A stretch of 64,000 nucleotides of DNA from Actinomucor elegans (GCA_026027325.1 JAMSLZ010000012.1:1-64000); one strand, 5' to 3'. Positions 11,590 to 22,300 are shown, counted from the stretch's first letter. The notes: generated from the letters alone by a model not told the origin. Translations and numbers: made by a program.

Positions 11590-11601
11590 AGAAGGGGGCA
11601 A
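11590..11601 (+). other. Polypurine tract of the LTR2 Ty3 element
   Basis: The run AGAAGGGGGCAA sits directly before the TG of the 3' LTR, the usual site for plus-strand priming. Confidence 0.75.
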
Positions 11602-12200
11602 TGTTGTAAACATGACTTGTTCAGTGTCCGTCACCAATCAGGTCAATGTTCGACAATGCTTATACTCAGACGGATATCTACAATTAATATATCTTTTAAA
11701 TCTATTGTATATGTCCTATTTTTTTTTAATATATCCATATATTTTATAATTTATAACTTTTTTTCATGAATTAAAATTATTATTAAGTATAATAAACATT
11801 ATCAAGAAGGCAACTGTTCCATTTTGCATGAAAAAGCAATATTATATTTATGCTTTCTCCTAATATACGTACCAAATTTATATGAAACAAGATGTCCGTC
11901 TCAGCTTGTGCTTTGACAGCTTTGTAACGTCGGTTAAGAGATATATATGGAAATCAATGCTTAGTGCAACTAACCTTCATAAACTATCTATCACCGAATA
12001 TAAAGTCGTACTAGAATGGATTACTATAAATCCTTGTTAACTCCATGAGCGCAGTCTTTGACTAACTCAATCGTCTATAATATCAAGTTAAATCCGAACT
12101 TCAATTTTGTATAAATAGCTCATCATTTTAATGCTTTAATAAATCAATTCGTTTTATCAGTCTGGTTATTTTTACAGTCTTTATTATATTCGATATAACA
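11602..12200 (+). repeat. 3' LTR (family LTR2), split by a MITE
   Basis: It reads TGTTGTAAACATGA... to ...CGATATAACA. About 364 bp remain after removing the 232-bp MITE4 and its TSD. It contains a TATAAATAG-like box (near 12111) and AATAAA. Other copies are at 58127-58807 (plus), 45878-46240 (minus) and relics at 29645-30110. It belongs to the truncated element whose pol is at 6755-11370. Confidence 0.88.
11669..11900 (+). mobile_element. MITE4 (PHc2 terminal module) inside LTR2
   Basis: This 232-bp unit runs from GACGGATATC to GATGTCCGTC with a TCA duplication at 11666-11668 and 11901-11903. It is the same family as the terminal repeats of PHc2 (32142-34383), standing alone. Confidence 0.88.
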
Positions 12201-12562
12201 TTCTTCTCATTTATCCTAATCCTAATCTTTTCCTTATATTTGTCCTAATTTGATCCTATTTCTATGTCCTTCTCTGACCCTAACTGTCATTCTATCCTGT
12301 CATTATTCCCTCATTAATATTATCCTTATTCTTAATCTTAATTCTGTTCTTGTTTTTATCATTGCTCTTAATTCATCTCTATTCTTTTCTTTATTTTATT
12401 TTATTCCTATCTTATCTTAATTTTAGTCCTAACTTTACTATTATTCGTCTCACTGTGCATATCTCTAATCCTCATCTTAATTTTAAATTTTTTCCTAATT
12501 CTGTCCTCATATTATCTATATTATTCTTCCTATTTCTATTTAATGTTAACGTAATTTTATTC
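12201..12562 (+). repeat. Degenerate telomere-like CCTAAT tract
   Basis: Loose repeats of TCCTAATCCTAATC type with T-rich interruptions. No gene is seen. Confidence 0.55.
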
Positions 12563-13421
12563 TTATCCATAATCTTATCCTATTTCTTATTTGTGTCTTC
12601 TTCTATTTTTTAATTTAATTTTTAGCCTATTATTATTATTATATCTTTATTTATAATTTACTCTTCATTTAACTTTCTATCTAATGAGGATCTATCTATA
12701 TCCTCATATTGTTTATACCATCTTTTAGATACTCCCATTATATTATTTTTATAAATATATATATAAAGCGTATCCTTAATTAATTAATTGTATCAATAAC
12801 TATTGAAAACGGTCAGTGGGGGTGTCTGACATAGGAACTTAAGCAAATTGTAACCTTCTGGACTGTGGGTGTTGTATCTTGATTTTCTTGGGTTGTGAAA
12901 ATCCATGACACATTGTAGTGGAGTAGTTTGTTCCTCAAAGATAATATTGATAATCCTTAATTTATTGTTTATACAATAGCCTCTGAGCAACGTTAAAAAT
13001 AAAAAAATTAAAATTAGTTTTTAAATTAAACAGTGTTTTTTGTAATTATAATTTTTTTTTGTTATAACACCTTTTTATTGTAATTTTTGAAAGTTTGGTA
13101 ATTAACGTAAAAATAAGAAATTGCAATAATTATGCAAAACTTATAACGATTAAACTTTTATATTACTTTTCAATACAATTAAACTTTTTTTTTCATAATA
13201 TTTCACACCATATCGAAACCCTATTGTGCGACAATGTTTTTCTTTTAAAATTGATTAAAAAGCACGTCGTAAGTTTTTTAGCAACTTACAACTTGATAAA
13301 TAAAGAAAACTATATAATTTTTATTTAATAATATGAAACTAATTATAATATATATATTAATTACTAATGATATGTAATGTAGGTCTCTATTCTATAAGAG
13401 ATGCGCTCTTCTTGAACTCCT
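12563..13421 (+). repeat. Duplicated segment S, left copy
   Basis: About 0.86 kb from TTATCCATAATC to GAACTCCT recurs after the 3' LTR of the Ty3 element at 27456-28796. It holds an X insertion (about 12680-12931), a relic of LTR3, and a MITE2 (12986-13384). No plausible protein gene is seen. Confidence 0.85.
12986..13384 (+). mobile_element. MITE2 copy
   Basis: About 400 bp beginning AGCAACGTTA and ending near TAATGTAGGT. Related copies are at about 28356-28758 and 50899-51297. It contains a hairpin with arms GTAAGTT and AACTTAC near 13268-13290 and lies within an LTR3 relic. Confidence 0.75.
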
Positions 13422-13707
13422 TGTGGTGAAATCCACATATAACATTCTACATTATATTAAAAAGACGGGATTCATTTAATAACTATCCATCAAAAGAGGG
13501 AGTTTTGAATCACCGCTGAAAATACAATTAATGAAGAATGAACATAGATTAAAAAGACCTTTGATTGTTACTAAGAGACCATTTCTTTGGAAGTATAAAT
13601 ACAAGAGATACAAGCTAGATAGAAAAAACTTAACTCACTTTGAATCAATAAAACCCCATAAAACGGTTCTAACTGATTCACTCGCTTTTTATTCAATTTT
13701 TACCGCA
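13422..13707 (+). repeat. 5' LTR (family LTR4)
   Basis: 286 bp, TGTGGTGAAATCC... to ...TTTTTACCGCA. It includes a TATAAATAC-type box near 13595 and a T-rich end. The leader begins with T-runs and has no TGG primer site. Confidence 0.9.
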
Positions 13708-13739
13708 TTTTTTTCAGTTGTACCTATAAAAATCTTACT

Positions 13740-14667
13740 ATGTCTCAATCAAACTCTACTCCAGTTACTATGCCTGGTTCTCCTCTCTCTGAAACTATCA
13801 ATGTTGATATCCCTAATCAACTCAACGATAATATGGACGGTGTTGAAATGGGTGATGCTAATGATGTCTCCCCCACCACTTCCGTTGTTCAAACTGCTTT
13901 TGGTCAAGGTGCTACTAATACTGAAGCTAGTCAAGACACTGCTGCCAATGTTGTATCTGACTCTTCGATTGCAATCAAATCATTGATGGTTCGAAGAGCT
14001 GAAGCTATTCAGCGTTACACCAGCCTACTCACCGGTAACGGGGTAGAACAATTGGGTAATGAACCTGACGCTTATGAACAAACTTTGGGACAGTTGATCA
14101 AGAATATTGACACTTACAATCATCACATTGATGTGATGACAGCAACAATTGCCAAGAAAAGCCAACCAATTACTGCTAGTACTGAATCCACTGAAACACA
14201 AGGAACTACTAATGGTGCCTCGTCGTTTACTTTTCGTTTGACTCCAGGTGATTTGCCTAAATTCCAATTGAAAGGCGACACGGTATACTATCCTGGTGAG
14301 GATTCATACGACTCGGTTGAACATTTTTTGCGTACTTTTGAGAAGACAATCTCTTCTTCCGGGTATAAGGTGGAAAACATCTGGAAACAGTGCATCGAAG
14401 CCACTTTAGCCATGGACTATGACACCTGGATGAATGGTGATCTTTTTGCCCAATCTTCTTGGGATGATGCCAGACAACTCTTCCTGTCAACCTTTGGCGG
14501 TGTCCAAGACAAGTTGGTTGCTCGTCGCCGTGTTATGAATATGCGTATCCGACCTAATGAAACGGTCAATGGTTTCAACCTTCGCTTTTCTCGCGCTGCT
14601 AGTGAAGCTGGATACAGCAAATTTGACTCTACTATTGCCGATGCCTTTTTGTGCGCCTTCCCTCAAT
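13740..14667 (+). pseudogene. Ty3 gag, N-terminal part (split by Merlin1)
   Basis: The ATG at 13740 is the first after the 5' LTR. The protein starts MSQSNSTPVTMPGSPL and has an acidic, Gln-rich N-terminus followed by the gag core (YYPGEDSYDSVEHFLRTFEK, WNDARQLFLSTFGG-like WDDARQLFLSTFGG, and DSTIADAFLCAFPQ). The frame is broken at CCCTCAAT (14660-14667), the 8-bp duplication made by Merlin1, and resumes in frame at 22781 with the sequence SWQTQINTV. Apart from the insertion I see no lesion. Confidence 0.88.
14660..14667 (+). other. Merlin1 target duplication, left
   Basis: CCCTCAAT occurs here and at 22773-22780. Eight bases is the length expected of Merlin/IS1595-type transposition. Confidence 0.88.
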
Positions 14668-14676
14668 GGACACGGT

Positions 14677-14960
14677 ACAAAATAGGTCCAGGGAATGATA
14701 GGTAGTACATAGGAGTTTAAAATTTGGACCACAGGGTTTCTTAATTTTTTAAATCCGATCTACAAATTTTCGGAGCTGTAACTGGAAAACTCAGCTCTCC
14801 AATAAGGATACAAGGTGTAAAATACGTCCAGGGGATGATCTGTAGTACATAGGAGCTTGAAATTTAGACCACAGCATTTTTAAATTGTGTGGATTCGACA
14901 TGCTAACTTTCGGAGTTGTAACTAAAATACTCAGCTCACCAGTAAAGATTATGTGCCTAG
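14677..14960 (+). repeat. Merlin1 left inverted arm, 140-bp units
   Basis: The GTCCAGGG landmark recurs at 14686 and 14826, spacing 140 bp. Each unit holds GTAGTACATAGGA and a CTCAGCTC segment. Confidence 0.82.
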
Positions 14961-14999
14961 TATTGGAACTACGATTCACTAGTTTCAATCGAGTGAATT

Positions 15000-15362
15000 T
15001 CAAACATGATTTTATTCAGTTTCCGCTACCAATCAGGATGCTATTTGGCAATAATTGTACTCAGCTTGTGCTTCAGCAACTCTTCATCGGTCAAAAGGTA
15101 TATATGGAAATCAATACGCAATACAACTAATCTTCATAAACTATTTCTATCTCTCATAGAATGTAAGTCATACTGGAATGGATTACTACAATCGTTGTTA
15201 ACTTTATGAACAGAGTTTTTGACTAACTCATCATTTATAACACCCAGTTAAATTTAAGCTTAAATTTGAATAAATGACACCAATCCTTTTACTAGCTTAA
15301 TACATCTATTCGTTTATCAGCCTGGTCATTTTATGGCCTTTATTATACTCGATGTAACACCA
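15000..15362 (+). repeat. Degenerate LTR2-like sequence in Merlin1 left arm
   Basis: It aligns over most of its length with LTR2: ACATGATTTTATTCAG, then CAGCTTGTGCTT, ATATATGGAAATCAAT, and the end CTCGATGTAACA. It is strongly diverged and no TSD is clear. A mirror-image relic lies in the right arm at about 22030-22300. Confidence 0.7.
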
Positions 15363-15756
15363 TCTTCACTAGAGAAAGACTATAAAATTATGTACCATGA
15401 AGCTATTATTGAAGCAGTTGCAATATTATCATTACTTTCTACCTACTAAGCCTAATTGAAGGTTTATGGCTATAGAATTGAAAAGGATTTATTGGACAAA
15501 AAAAAGATTAAAACAAAAGCTGTTACTTTTATCGACGGGAACGACGACGAGAGGAAGATCGAACTCCATGAGTTCGTGTGGCTGCAGGAGGTCTACCAGC
15601 GCCACGTGGGTTACGGGCGGTACGAGGATGGTGGGATACCACCAGCGGAGTAGAAAAACTAGCAATAGATAATGTTGCCACCTGCCTCTGGCGCGCGGCT
15701 TGTGATCTTGTTTGCCTGGCAATCGTTGGGAAGGTGGGTGATAAAGTGGTCATATA

Positions 15757-15977
15757 GATAAACATTTACAACTACTTAATATTTTTAACTTTCCTAAAAA
15801 ATCAAGGCATAAATATAATGTTGCCTTTTTATCCATAAATAAAATGTTGGTTACTTGTTCTATTTTAGAATAAAATTTATTTATATTATTATTTGTATTC
15901 AAAAAAATCTATTATTTCCTAATTTTTTTATATATTGTACTATTTTGAACATATTTCTGTAATACTAAATGTTCTTC
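15757..15977 (-). repeat. PHc1 terminal direct repeat, left
   Basis: 221-bp module ending AAATGTTCTTC, with the conserved core at about 15807-15859. Confidence 0.9.
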
Positions 15978-15988
15978 TTATTAATTGA

Positions 15989-17467
15989 TTAATTATTTTC
16001 TATTGATTTCCAATAATTCAAAATAGTATCATGTGATGTAAAATCTTTTTCTTTTACCCATGAATTATGTTCTTTACCATACTTTTTCCATTTTACAAAA
16101 TATTCATATAAGTTCTTTACTTTTTTGTGTTTAATTATATATTGTATTTCATATATATTTTGATCATTATTACTAGTGATATCTTCCTCCATTTGATCCA
16201 TAATATCTATATTCACTTCATTTATATTTAAATTATTTAAAAATTGATTTTGTAATGATTTTATATCAACGATATTTTCTATTTTATATTGTGTTTTTAA
16301 TGTTACTTCTTTATTCATTTCAATATTATTTTTATAATAATAATCAAAATTATCATTTAGCCATTTGTTGTAATGGGCATTTTCTTCAATTCCAAATAAC
16401 TCTGTAAAATATTTTATGTTCAGTAATACTATTGCTAATTTTAGCTGTATATTATATGTCTTATTATCTGTTATTCTAATCTTATTTTGTCCACTAAATC
16501 TTTTAAAAATACTACCTAATTCTGCAAAATATTTTTCTATTTTTGACCTTAATCCACCTAATTCTTCATTGAATTTTTTTTCATCTATGGTTAATTCAAC
16601 TCCTTTATCTTTTTTTATAGGATAGCAAAAATTTTTCAAGGATATATTAAATCCAATATTACTAAATTTTTCTATAAATTCTTTTACTGTGTTTTCATAT
16701 AATCCATCAAAACATATACAATCTATTTCATTATAAAACTTATTGATATTTATGTCTAAAAGCATTTTATCATCAGTATTATTTCTACAAGGTAAGGAAT
16801 CAGATATATAAACACATATTCTATTAATATCTATAATAAATTGTGTATTTAATCCATTTCTTTTTAATTTATACGAGAATAACTCTTTTTTATCTAGATT
16901 AATATCTTGATATGTTATACGATTATGGTGACCATCAATTAGTAATGTTACATTATCTAACATCATTGGATTAAATTTCTTAGCACAAAGTAATCTCAAT
17001 GTATGTGTAGAAAAACATTTTTCTAATTTATTATTTATCCATTTTTCCAATAAATCATAATTATTTATATATAATGATTGATATAATTTATAAAAACTAG
17101 TAGATGGAATATACATTTCCATTTCATTTATAGATTTTCCATTTAATAAATGTTCTAATAATATCAATACTTTATCTGCTGTTATATATGGACCTGGTAG
17201 TTTTATATTGTTACATAAATCTGTCAAAAATACAAATGGAGCAATACTTCCTAATTTAATATATATATTTTTTTTAATTCTATCAATATTTGGTATACTC
17301 GTTATTTTAGATCTATGATATTTCAATTCAACTTTATATATATATTCATTTTTCATAAATTTCCAATACCTATTGTAAATATTTCTGTATTCATTTTCAA
17401 TTAATAAGTCTATATGAGTGTTCATAAACAAATAAAATGATGTATTTTTATATAAAGAGAAATTCAA
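15989..17467 (-). CDS. PHc1 transposase: DDE domain fused to a chromodomain
   Basis: This is an intact 492-codon gene. An N-terminal region (NEYRNIYNRYWKFMK, then KYHRSKI) is shared with PHc2 and PHc3. A predicted RNase H-fold catalytic core resembles the DDE_Tnp_4 (PIF/Harbinger) family: the first Asp in LLIDGHHNR near residue 178, the second in CFDGLYENT near 254, and the acidic helix EELGGLRSKIEKYF near 300-312. Residues 439-490 form a chromodomain (YEIQYIIKHKK, EYFVKWKKYG, NSWV). The 3-bp target duplications fit this superfamily. The chromodomain may steer insertion to silent chromatin, consistent with all copies lying in other transposons. It is AT-rich and Lys/Asn/Ile-rich. The gene lies downstream of the Rep-like gene, separated by about 50 bp. 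Confidence 0.88.
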   Translation of the reverse strand: MNFSLYKNTSFYLFMNTHIDLLIENEYRNIYNRYWKFMKNEYIYKVELKYHRSKITSIPNIDRIKKNIYIKLGSIAPFVFLTDLCNNIKLPGPYITADKVLILLEHLLNGKSINEMEMYIPSTSFYKLYQSLYINNYDLLEKWINNKLEKCFSTHTLRLLCAKKFNPMMLDNVTLLIDGHHNRITYQDINLDKKELFSYKLKRNGLNTQFIIDINRICVYISDSLPCRNNTDDKMLLDININKFYNEIDCICFDGLYENTVKEFIEKFSNIGFNISLKNFCYPIKKDKGVELTIDEKKFNEELGGLRSKIEKYFAELGSIFKRFSGQNKIRITDNKTYNIQLKLAIVLLNIKYFTELFGIEENAHYNKWLNDNFDYYYKNNIEMNKEVTLKTQYKIENIVDIKSLQNQFLNNLNINEVNIDIMDQMEEDITSNNDQNIYEIQYIIKHKKVKNLYEYFVKWKKYGKEHNSWVKEKDFTSHDTILNYWKSIENN

Positions 17468-17515
17468 TTTTTAATATTTTCTATATTTAATAAACTTTTA
17501 TTTATATATGAAAAT

Positions 17516-17884
17516 TCAATTTTTAATATTTTCTATATTTTCCAAGAACTTATGATTTCTTTTTGCATAATCTAACCATGATTTAAAATTATAAATTTCT
17601 TTAATACTAACATATCCTTTTCTTAAACACCAGGATTTGAAATATTCATTTCTAACTTTTTCGTTATCATCTAAAATTGTTTTTATCACTAAATTGGCAT
17701 GGATATTTGTATTGTTTTCACCAACATCATAGAAAGGACCACTATATAAAATTTTATCAATATTTTTTATATTTCCAACCCATTGCAGTATTTTCTTGTT
17801 TAATATTTCGGATGATTTATTCTTGACATCTTTTTTTTCAGGATTTAGAGTTAAAACCACAGCATAATAATAGATTTTTTCCAT
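17516..17884 (-). CDS. Small Rep/HUH-like protein of PHc1
   Basis: About 122 codons from the Met chosen by conservation with PHc2 (an in-frame Met at 17923 would add 13). Blocks in order: YYYAVVLTLNP, YSGPFYDVGENNTNIHANL, and KGYVSIKEI followed by WLDYAKRN. The spacing of the hydrophobic strand, the His motif and the Tyr-Lys motif recalls Rep nucleases of single-stranded replicons, but only one His of the HUH pair is seen. It ends just upstream of the transposase gene on the same strand, suggesting co-expression. Harbinger elements usually carry a Myb-like second protein; this one does not look like Myb. Confidence 0.55.
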   Translation of the reverse strand: MEKIYYYAVVLTLNPEKKDVKNKSSEILNKKILQWVGNIKNIDKILYSGPFYDVGENNTNIHANLVIKTILDDNEKVRNEYFKSWCLRKGYVSIKEIYNFKSWLDYAKRNHKFLENIENIKN

Positions 17885-18039
17885 TAAATATAATATTGAT
17901 GTTATTTTAAAAATAATTCTCAAATATTATAGATACTTTTATATTTTCCAAAATATCATGCCAAGAATTAGATGCCAAGGAAGTTGTTTTTAGATTTCTC
18001 AATGTGATTAAACGCAATGGAAGTCTAAAAATAGGACAA

Positions 18040-18260
18040 GATAAACATTTACAACTACTTAATATTTTTAACTTTCCTAAAAAATCAAGGCATAAATATA
18101 ATGTTGCCTTTTTATCCATAAATAAAATGTTGGTTACTTGTTCTATTTTAGAATAAAATTTATTTATATTATTATTTGTATTCAAAAAAATCTATTATTT
18201 CCTAATTTTTTTATATATTGTACTATTTTGAACATATTTCTGTAATACTAAATGTTCCTC
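18040..18260 (-). repeat. PHc1 terminal direct repeat, right
   Basis: 221-bp module in direct orientation to 15757-15977. The outer end CCTC differs by one base from CTTC in other copies. Confidence 0.9.
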
Positions 18261-19533
18261 ATAAGCTTCATCCTCTGCATCATCACCTTCAGCTTCACTT
18301 TCGTTCTCCTGTTGGAAAGCAACATCTTCTATATCTCTGACCCTACGGCGAGCCAACCAACGGTCAAATCTGGCAGCTTCTCGCTCCGCACGGCGCTCAT
18401 TCTCCTCCATGGTGTTACCGTCTTCGCCTCGAGTTATTAATTCGGGTATAAATTCCGTAACGAGGTTGGCCGGATTGTTTGGGTCGAAGGAGACCTCTCT
18501 CAATGCACGGTGTATAGCTGCTTCCAAATCATGCTTGTTAACATCGCGCCATAAGTACTCCATTAGTTTTCCAGGGCAATCTTCAGGGTTTCGGTTCCTA
18601 GGCTTGATGAACTCCTTTAAAGGACGCCAAAAGCTTTCTATCATATTGGTATGAAGCCTACCAGAAGACGGAATACCAGTTATCCCACGGTTGCCACGTA
18701 CTTGGTCTGTAGTTGCAAAGTTTAGAGAATGGTTCACGACTTGATGGGCACGGAAGTGGAACCCTCCTTCATCGTAATCGACAGTGTTTTCCAACACATT
18801 TCCCTCGCTATCCAGGCGTGAACGAGGGTGCAAGCCGCTGTAGGCAGCCCATCCATCCGATCGGATTATGGTACCCCTTGCACAGTACCGATAAATAATC
18901 GGTAGAAGGGTGGCAGCGGAACGATTAGGCACGGTGCAAAAGAATTTGCGTCCAGCTTTGTACTTGGGGCGTAATTCGTCAATGCCCTCATCATTGTTCA
19001 CGTACCTGTATGATTGCCCTGTCTCCAGGCACTCAACCATACCGAAAACCCATACACCTTCAACTCTATGTCCGCGGTGGTTTTTTCTCTTTCCAAACTT
19101 TGATTCATCAATCTGAATGTGATGGCAATTGCGATCCGAACCAAGAAGATAGTCACCGTGATATCTGTGATAGTCTGAGAACATTAATACTTGCGCATCT
19201 CGGAATAACTGGGCCAAGTTGCCTCTTGACATGGAGTGGGTGTTCCAGATTGTTGCTGGCTGAACCCCGCAAAAGTAACTTTTAATGGCCGAATACGTGT
19301 AATTCGTCAAAGTTTTACGACGGTAAAACAACGAATTCCTTGTCACCGCCTCAATGTGATGTCCGGAATGACCACTTCCAGCAACATCTAAGCTACCAGT
19401 AAGACTGCCTACACATCTATAATAATATGGTTGGTTTCTGTTGGCACGTGTATGTTCTTGAAGTTCTAAAGAGCAACCATTGTAACCACAAATCAAGTCA
19501 CTACGGTCAAATGCGCCATTGGAGAGCAAGTGG

Positions 19534-19588
19534 CTAAAAGTTGTGCTTGGTTAATTATTGTATTAAAATATCATATAAGAAATATTAC
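19534..19588 (-). other. 55-nt spliceosomal intron in Merlin1 transposase
   Basis: On the minus strand it begins GTAATATTTC and ends CTTTTAG. Removing it joins ...ADASL(R/S) to SHLLSNGAFDRSDL without a stop, and a TTAAC branch-like motif precedes the acceptor. An alternative acceptor (AACCAAG) would introduce a stop. Confidence 0.75.
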
Positions 19589-19859
19589 CTCAATGAAGCA
19601 TCAGCATTTGCGATGAGTCGAGAATTTTCGATTATATCACCGTAAGCAGGACGACGGGAACGGAAGGGTGCACGACCATTTTGAGTGGAAAGGGGAGTAG
19701 CTTGAATGCGAGAGCTTGCTACGGTAGCTTGAATACGATTACTGCGGCGCTGAGGCTCAATTCTAGCGGTATATTGGCTCATGTTAAATCCCAAAGCAAA
19801 CTATAACGATTGAGAAAGCGCAATTAAGAAAAGTTATTGAAATGAAAACCAAATGTCGA

Positions 19860-20540
19860 GATTGCGGTTCAATTGCATAAAAATGTCGAGATTGCGTTAC
19901 AATTGGTAATAAATGTCAAGATTATGTTGAAATTGAGAATAAATGTCAAGATTGCGTTAAAATTTTGAATAAATGTCGAGATTATATTGCAAATGTGTGC
20001 AAATGTCAAGATTGCGTTAAAATTGGGAATAAATGTTGAGATTATATTGCAAATGTGTGCAAATGTCAAGATTGCGTTAAAATTGAAAATAAATGTCGAG
20101 ATTATATTGCAAATGTGTACAAATGTCAAGATTGCGTTAAAATTGAAAATAAATGTCGAGATTATATTGCAAATGTGTACAAATGTCAAGATTGCGTTAA
20201 AATTGTGAGTAAATGTCGAGATTATATTGCAAATGTGTACAAATGTCAAGATTGCGTTAAAATTGTGAGTAAATGTCGAGATTATATTGCAAATGTGTGC
20301 AAATGTCAAGATTGCGTTAAAATTGAAAATAAATGTCGAGATTATATTGCAAATGTGTACAAATGTCAAGAATGCGTTAAAATTGTGAATAAATGTCAAG
20401 ATTATATTGCAAATGTGTACAAATGTCAAGATTGCGTTAAAATTGAGAATAAATGTCGAGATTATATTGCAAATGTGTGCAAACGTCGAGATTGCGTTGA
20501 AATTGTGAATAGATTGTCAAGATTATGTTGCAATTTTTCA
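19860..20540 (+). repeat. 60-bp tandem array upstream of Merlin1 transposase
   Basis: About 11 units of 60 bp, each made of two diverged 30-bp halves (AAATGTCGAGATTATATTGC and AAATGTCAAGATTGCGTTAA types). As 60 is divisible by 3, the array stays open in frames of both strands, which gives apparent proteins such as repeated KCQDCVKIENKCRDYIANV. I regard these as by-products. The array may hold multiple transposase-binding sites. Confidence 0.85.
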
Positions 20541-22029
20541 AAATTGTTGAGATCACAAGGAAACATAAATAGTTTCATTGTTGCATGTGTGTCAAACGAA
20601 GCGAAATGAATCCAAATTTGTCGTAAAATAAAATCGTGAAACAAAAGCACACATAAATGATGTATATTTCATAAATATAACAAAGTAAACAGAGCAATCG
20701 TAATCAATAGAAAAAAATAAAAAGGCAAAGCTAATTAGCATTTTTGTTTTTATTCTAAACGAAATCTACTTACATTAAAAAAGTTTGCAAAGGGGAAAAG
20801 GGAGGTTTCATTCTCACAGCCCCCCTGAAAATGTTTTTTTCGAAGCAAGTCACGTTATTTTAGAGGAGAAATTTTGTTTTACCCTTAACGCTTCAAGAAA
20901 TGTGAATATATAAACGATTTTATTTTTAATAAATTACTCAAAATACAACTTGTTAGATAGAAAAAAGAAATTGTTTAATATATGGAACAATATAAAATAT
21001 ACTCATTATAATTTATTGGAAGTTAATGAAAGATTGTAAGCTTGTTTGAAAAATTGGAGCATTGAAAAAGAAACAGTATAACTTTCTTAATATAAAAGTC
21101 GTTGCTATTTTATATTTTAAACAAAATCATTTATCATAACCGAGACTCATTGTTACAAAATAAAGAGAAACAATGCAAACATTTTATAACATTCCTTTTT
21201 TTCTGTTTTAATTTAGCAATGGAACTTTTGTTTGCCCAATTATATACTAAAGAAGACTAAAAAGAATACTTTTTGGAACTGTGCTTTTTTAATAATACAA
21301 AAAAAAAAAGAAACTGTGCTTTAATACCCAGGATATATGCAAAGATGAAGATTTTATAACTATGCCTATCTAAGTGCGGTGAAGAGAATATTTAAGAAGG
21401 TGTTATGTTATAGGCGTATATTCCAGATATATATATCCATCTGAGACATGAATATTAAACATATAAACGCATAAGTACTTCCGTCAGGCGCATATTTATA
21501 GCTGAAAAATATAAAAAATAGTCAATAGTGACAAGCATAAATATAATGCTGCCTCTTTATGCATAAACATAAAACTGCTTTCTTGAGTAATTTATCAATT
21601 TATATATAATTTATTATTTTTAAATTAAATATAAGCATATAAAATAGTTATAAATATATAAATTAATATATTCATCTAAAGATAAGATTAATAATGAATA
21701 AGTTATTATTCATATAGTAGTCTCTATTATTTAACATAGGCCACTTATAAAAAATTGAATTTTGGATTTTACTTCACATCATAGAAGAACAATTCAAATT
21801 AAAAGATGTATCTATTATTTTATTTTTATTTTTTTCACTTCTAATTTTATATATTAATATAATTATAATTATACTTCGGATTTAAAATACCCCTAGTTTC
21901 GTACCAGCCACATATGTACGAGAACCTTTCTCTAAGAGAAAGAACCATAAAGAGTCGCGGTGCAAGTTTTTTTGCAACTTACACCTTAAAAACTAATACA
22001 AAATTAAAAAAATATATACAATAATGGAG
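20541..22029. other. Merlin1 interior without genes
   Basis: AT-rich. It contains a relic of the shared MITE core at about 21534-21586 (AGCATAAATATAATGCTGCC...CTGCTTTCTTG) and a MITE2-like hairpin (GCAAGTT ... AACTTAC) at about 21963-21987. No coding region is supported. Confidence 0.6.
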
Positions 22030-22300
22030 TTTAATGGATTCTCATAGTGGATGAGTTAGTCAAAGGCTTCACACAAAAAAAAAAAAAGAGATAGTCAGAC
22101 TGCTCACCTGGATTTAATAAGGGCTTATGATAATCTGTTCCTCTAGTATGACTTCCATTCGGTGATAGATAGTTTATGAAAGTTTGTTACGCTAAATATT
22201 GATTTCCATAGCGACGATAAAAATTGTCAAAGCACAAGCTGAGTATAAACTCTGTTTAACATTAACTTAATTGGTGACGGACAGCGAATAAATCTTGATT
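22030..22300 (-). repeat. Degenerate LTR2-like sequence in Merlin1 right arm
   Basis: In reverse orientation it shows the LTR2 landmarks GGTGATAGATAGTTTATG, CAAAGCACAAGCTGAGTATA and TTGGTGACGGACA. It mirrors the relic in the left arm. Confidence 0.7.

Larger units (their letters stand above)
15757..18260 (-). mobile_element. PHc1 Harbinger-like transposon, intact copy
   Basis: 2504 bp with both 221-bp direct terminal repeats (15757-15977, 18040-18260) and both genes uninterrupted. The duplication ATA is at 15754-15756 and 18261-18263. It is inserted in the Merlin1 transposase gene, which itself sits in a Ty3 gag, so this is the youngest layer of a three-deep nest. Confidence 0.93.
15659..19794 (-). 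pseudogene. Merlin1 transposase gene (IS1595/ISXO2-like), spliced, split by PHc1
   Basis: Exon 1 is 19794-19589 (MGFNMSQYTARIEPQRRSN..., basic). A 55-nt GT-AG intron (19588-19534) joins it in frame to exon 2 (19533-18261). Exon 2 shows a Cys-containing N-terminal region (LICGYNGCSL), the catalytic regions HIQIDESKFGKRKNHRGHRV, IIRSDGWAAYSG and LHTNMIESFWRPLKE, and an acidic C-terminus. The PHc1 element (15757-18260, duplication ATA) interrupts the acidic tail. Rejoining gives about 32 more codons to a TAG at 15659-15661; another, Arg-rich frame continues to about 15529, so the true end is uncertain. Its base composition is clearly less AT-rich than the elements around it. It probably catalysed transposition of the 8-kb element. 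Confidence 0.85.

Noticed and set aside
13900..15400. TTCACTAG at about 14971 and 15369 as the TSD of the LTR2 relic in the Merlin1 left arm
   Set aside because: The positions do not fit the LTR ends and the length is not 5 bp; judged coincidence.
15529..15765. Arg-rich 78-codon ORF as an independent gene
   Set aside because: It is continuous with the interrupted Merlin1 transposase region and begins inside the PHc1 border; treated as a possible alternative C-terminus only.
16416..16625. 69-codon ORF opposite the PHc1 transposase (also at 3540 and 7978)
   Set aside because: It is antisense to a conserved transposase domain and recurs only because the element recurs.
19860..20540. CRISPR-like regularly spaced repeats
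   Set aside because: The units are contiguous 60-bp tandem repeats with 30-bp half-units. There are no unique spacers, no leader and no cas genes, and the setting is eukaryotic.
20055..20609. 184-codon Cys-rich ORF on the plus strand, and a 186-codon ORF on the minus strand
   Set aside because: Both are products of a repeat period divisible by three; neither has non-repetitive coding support.
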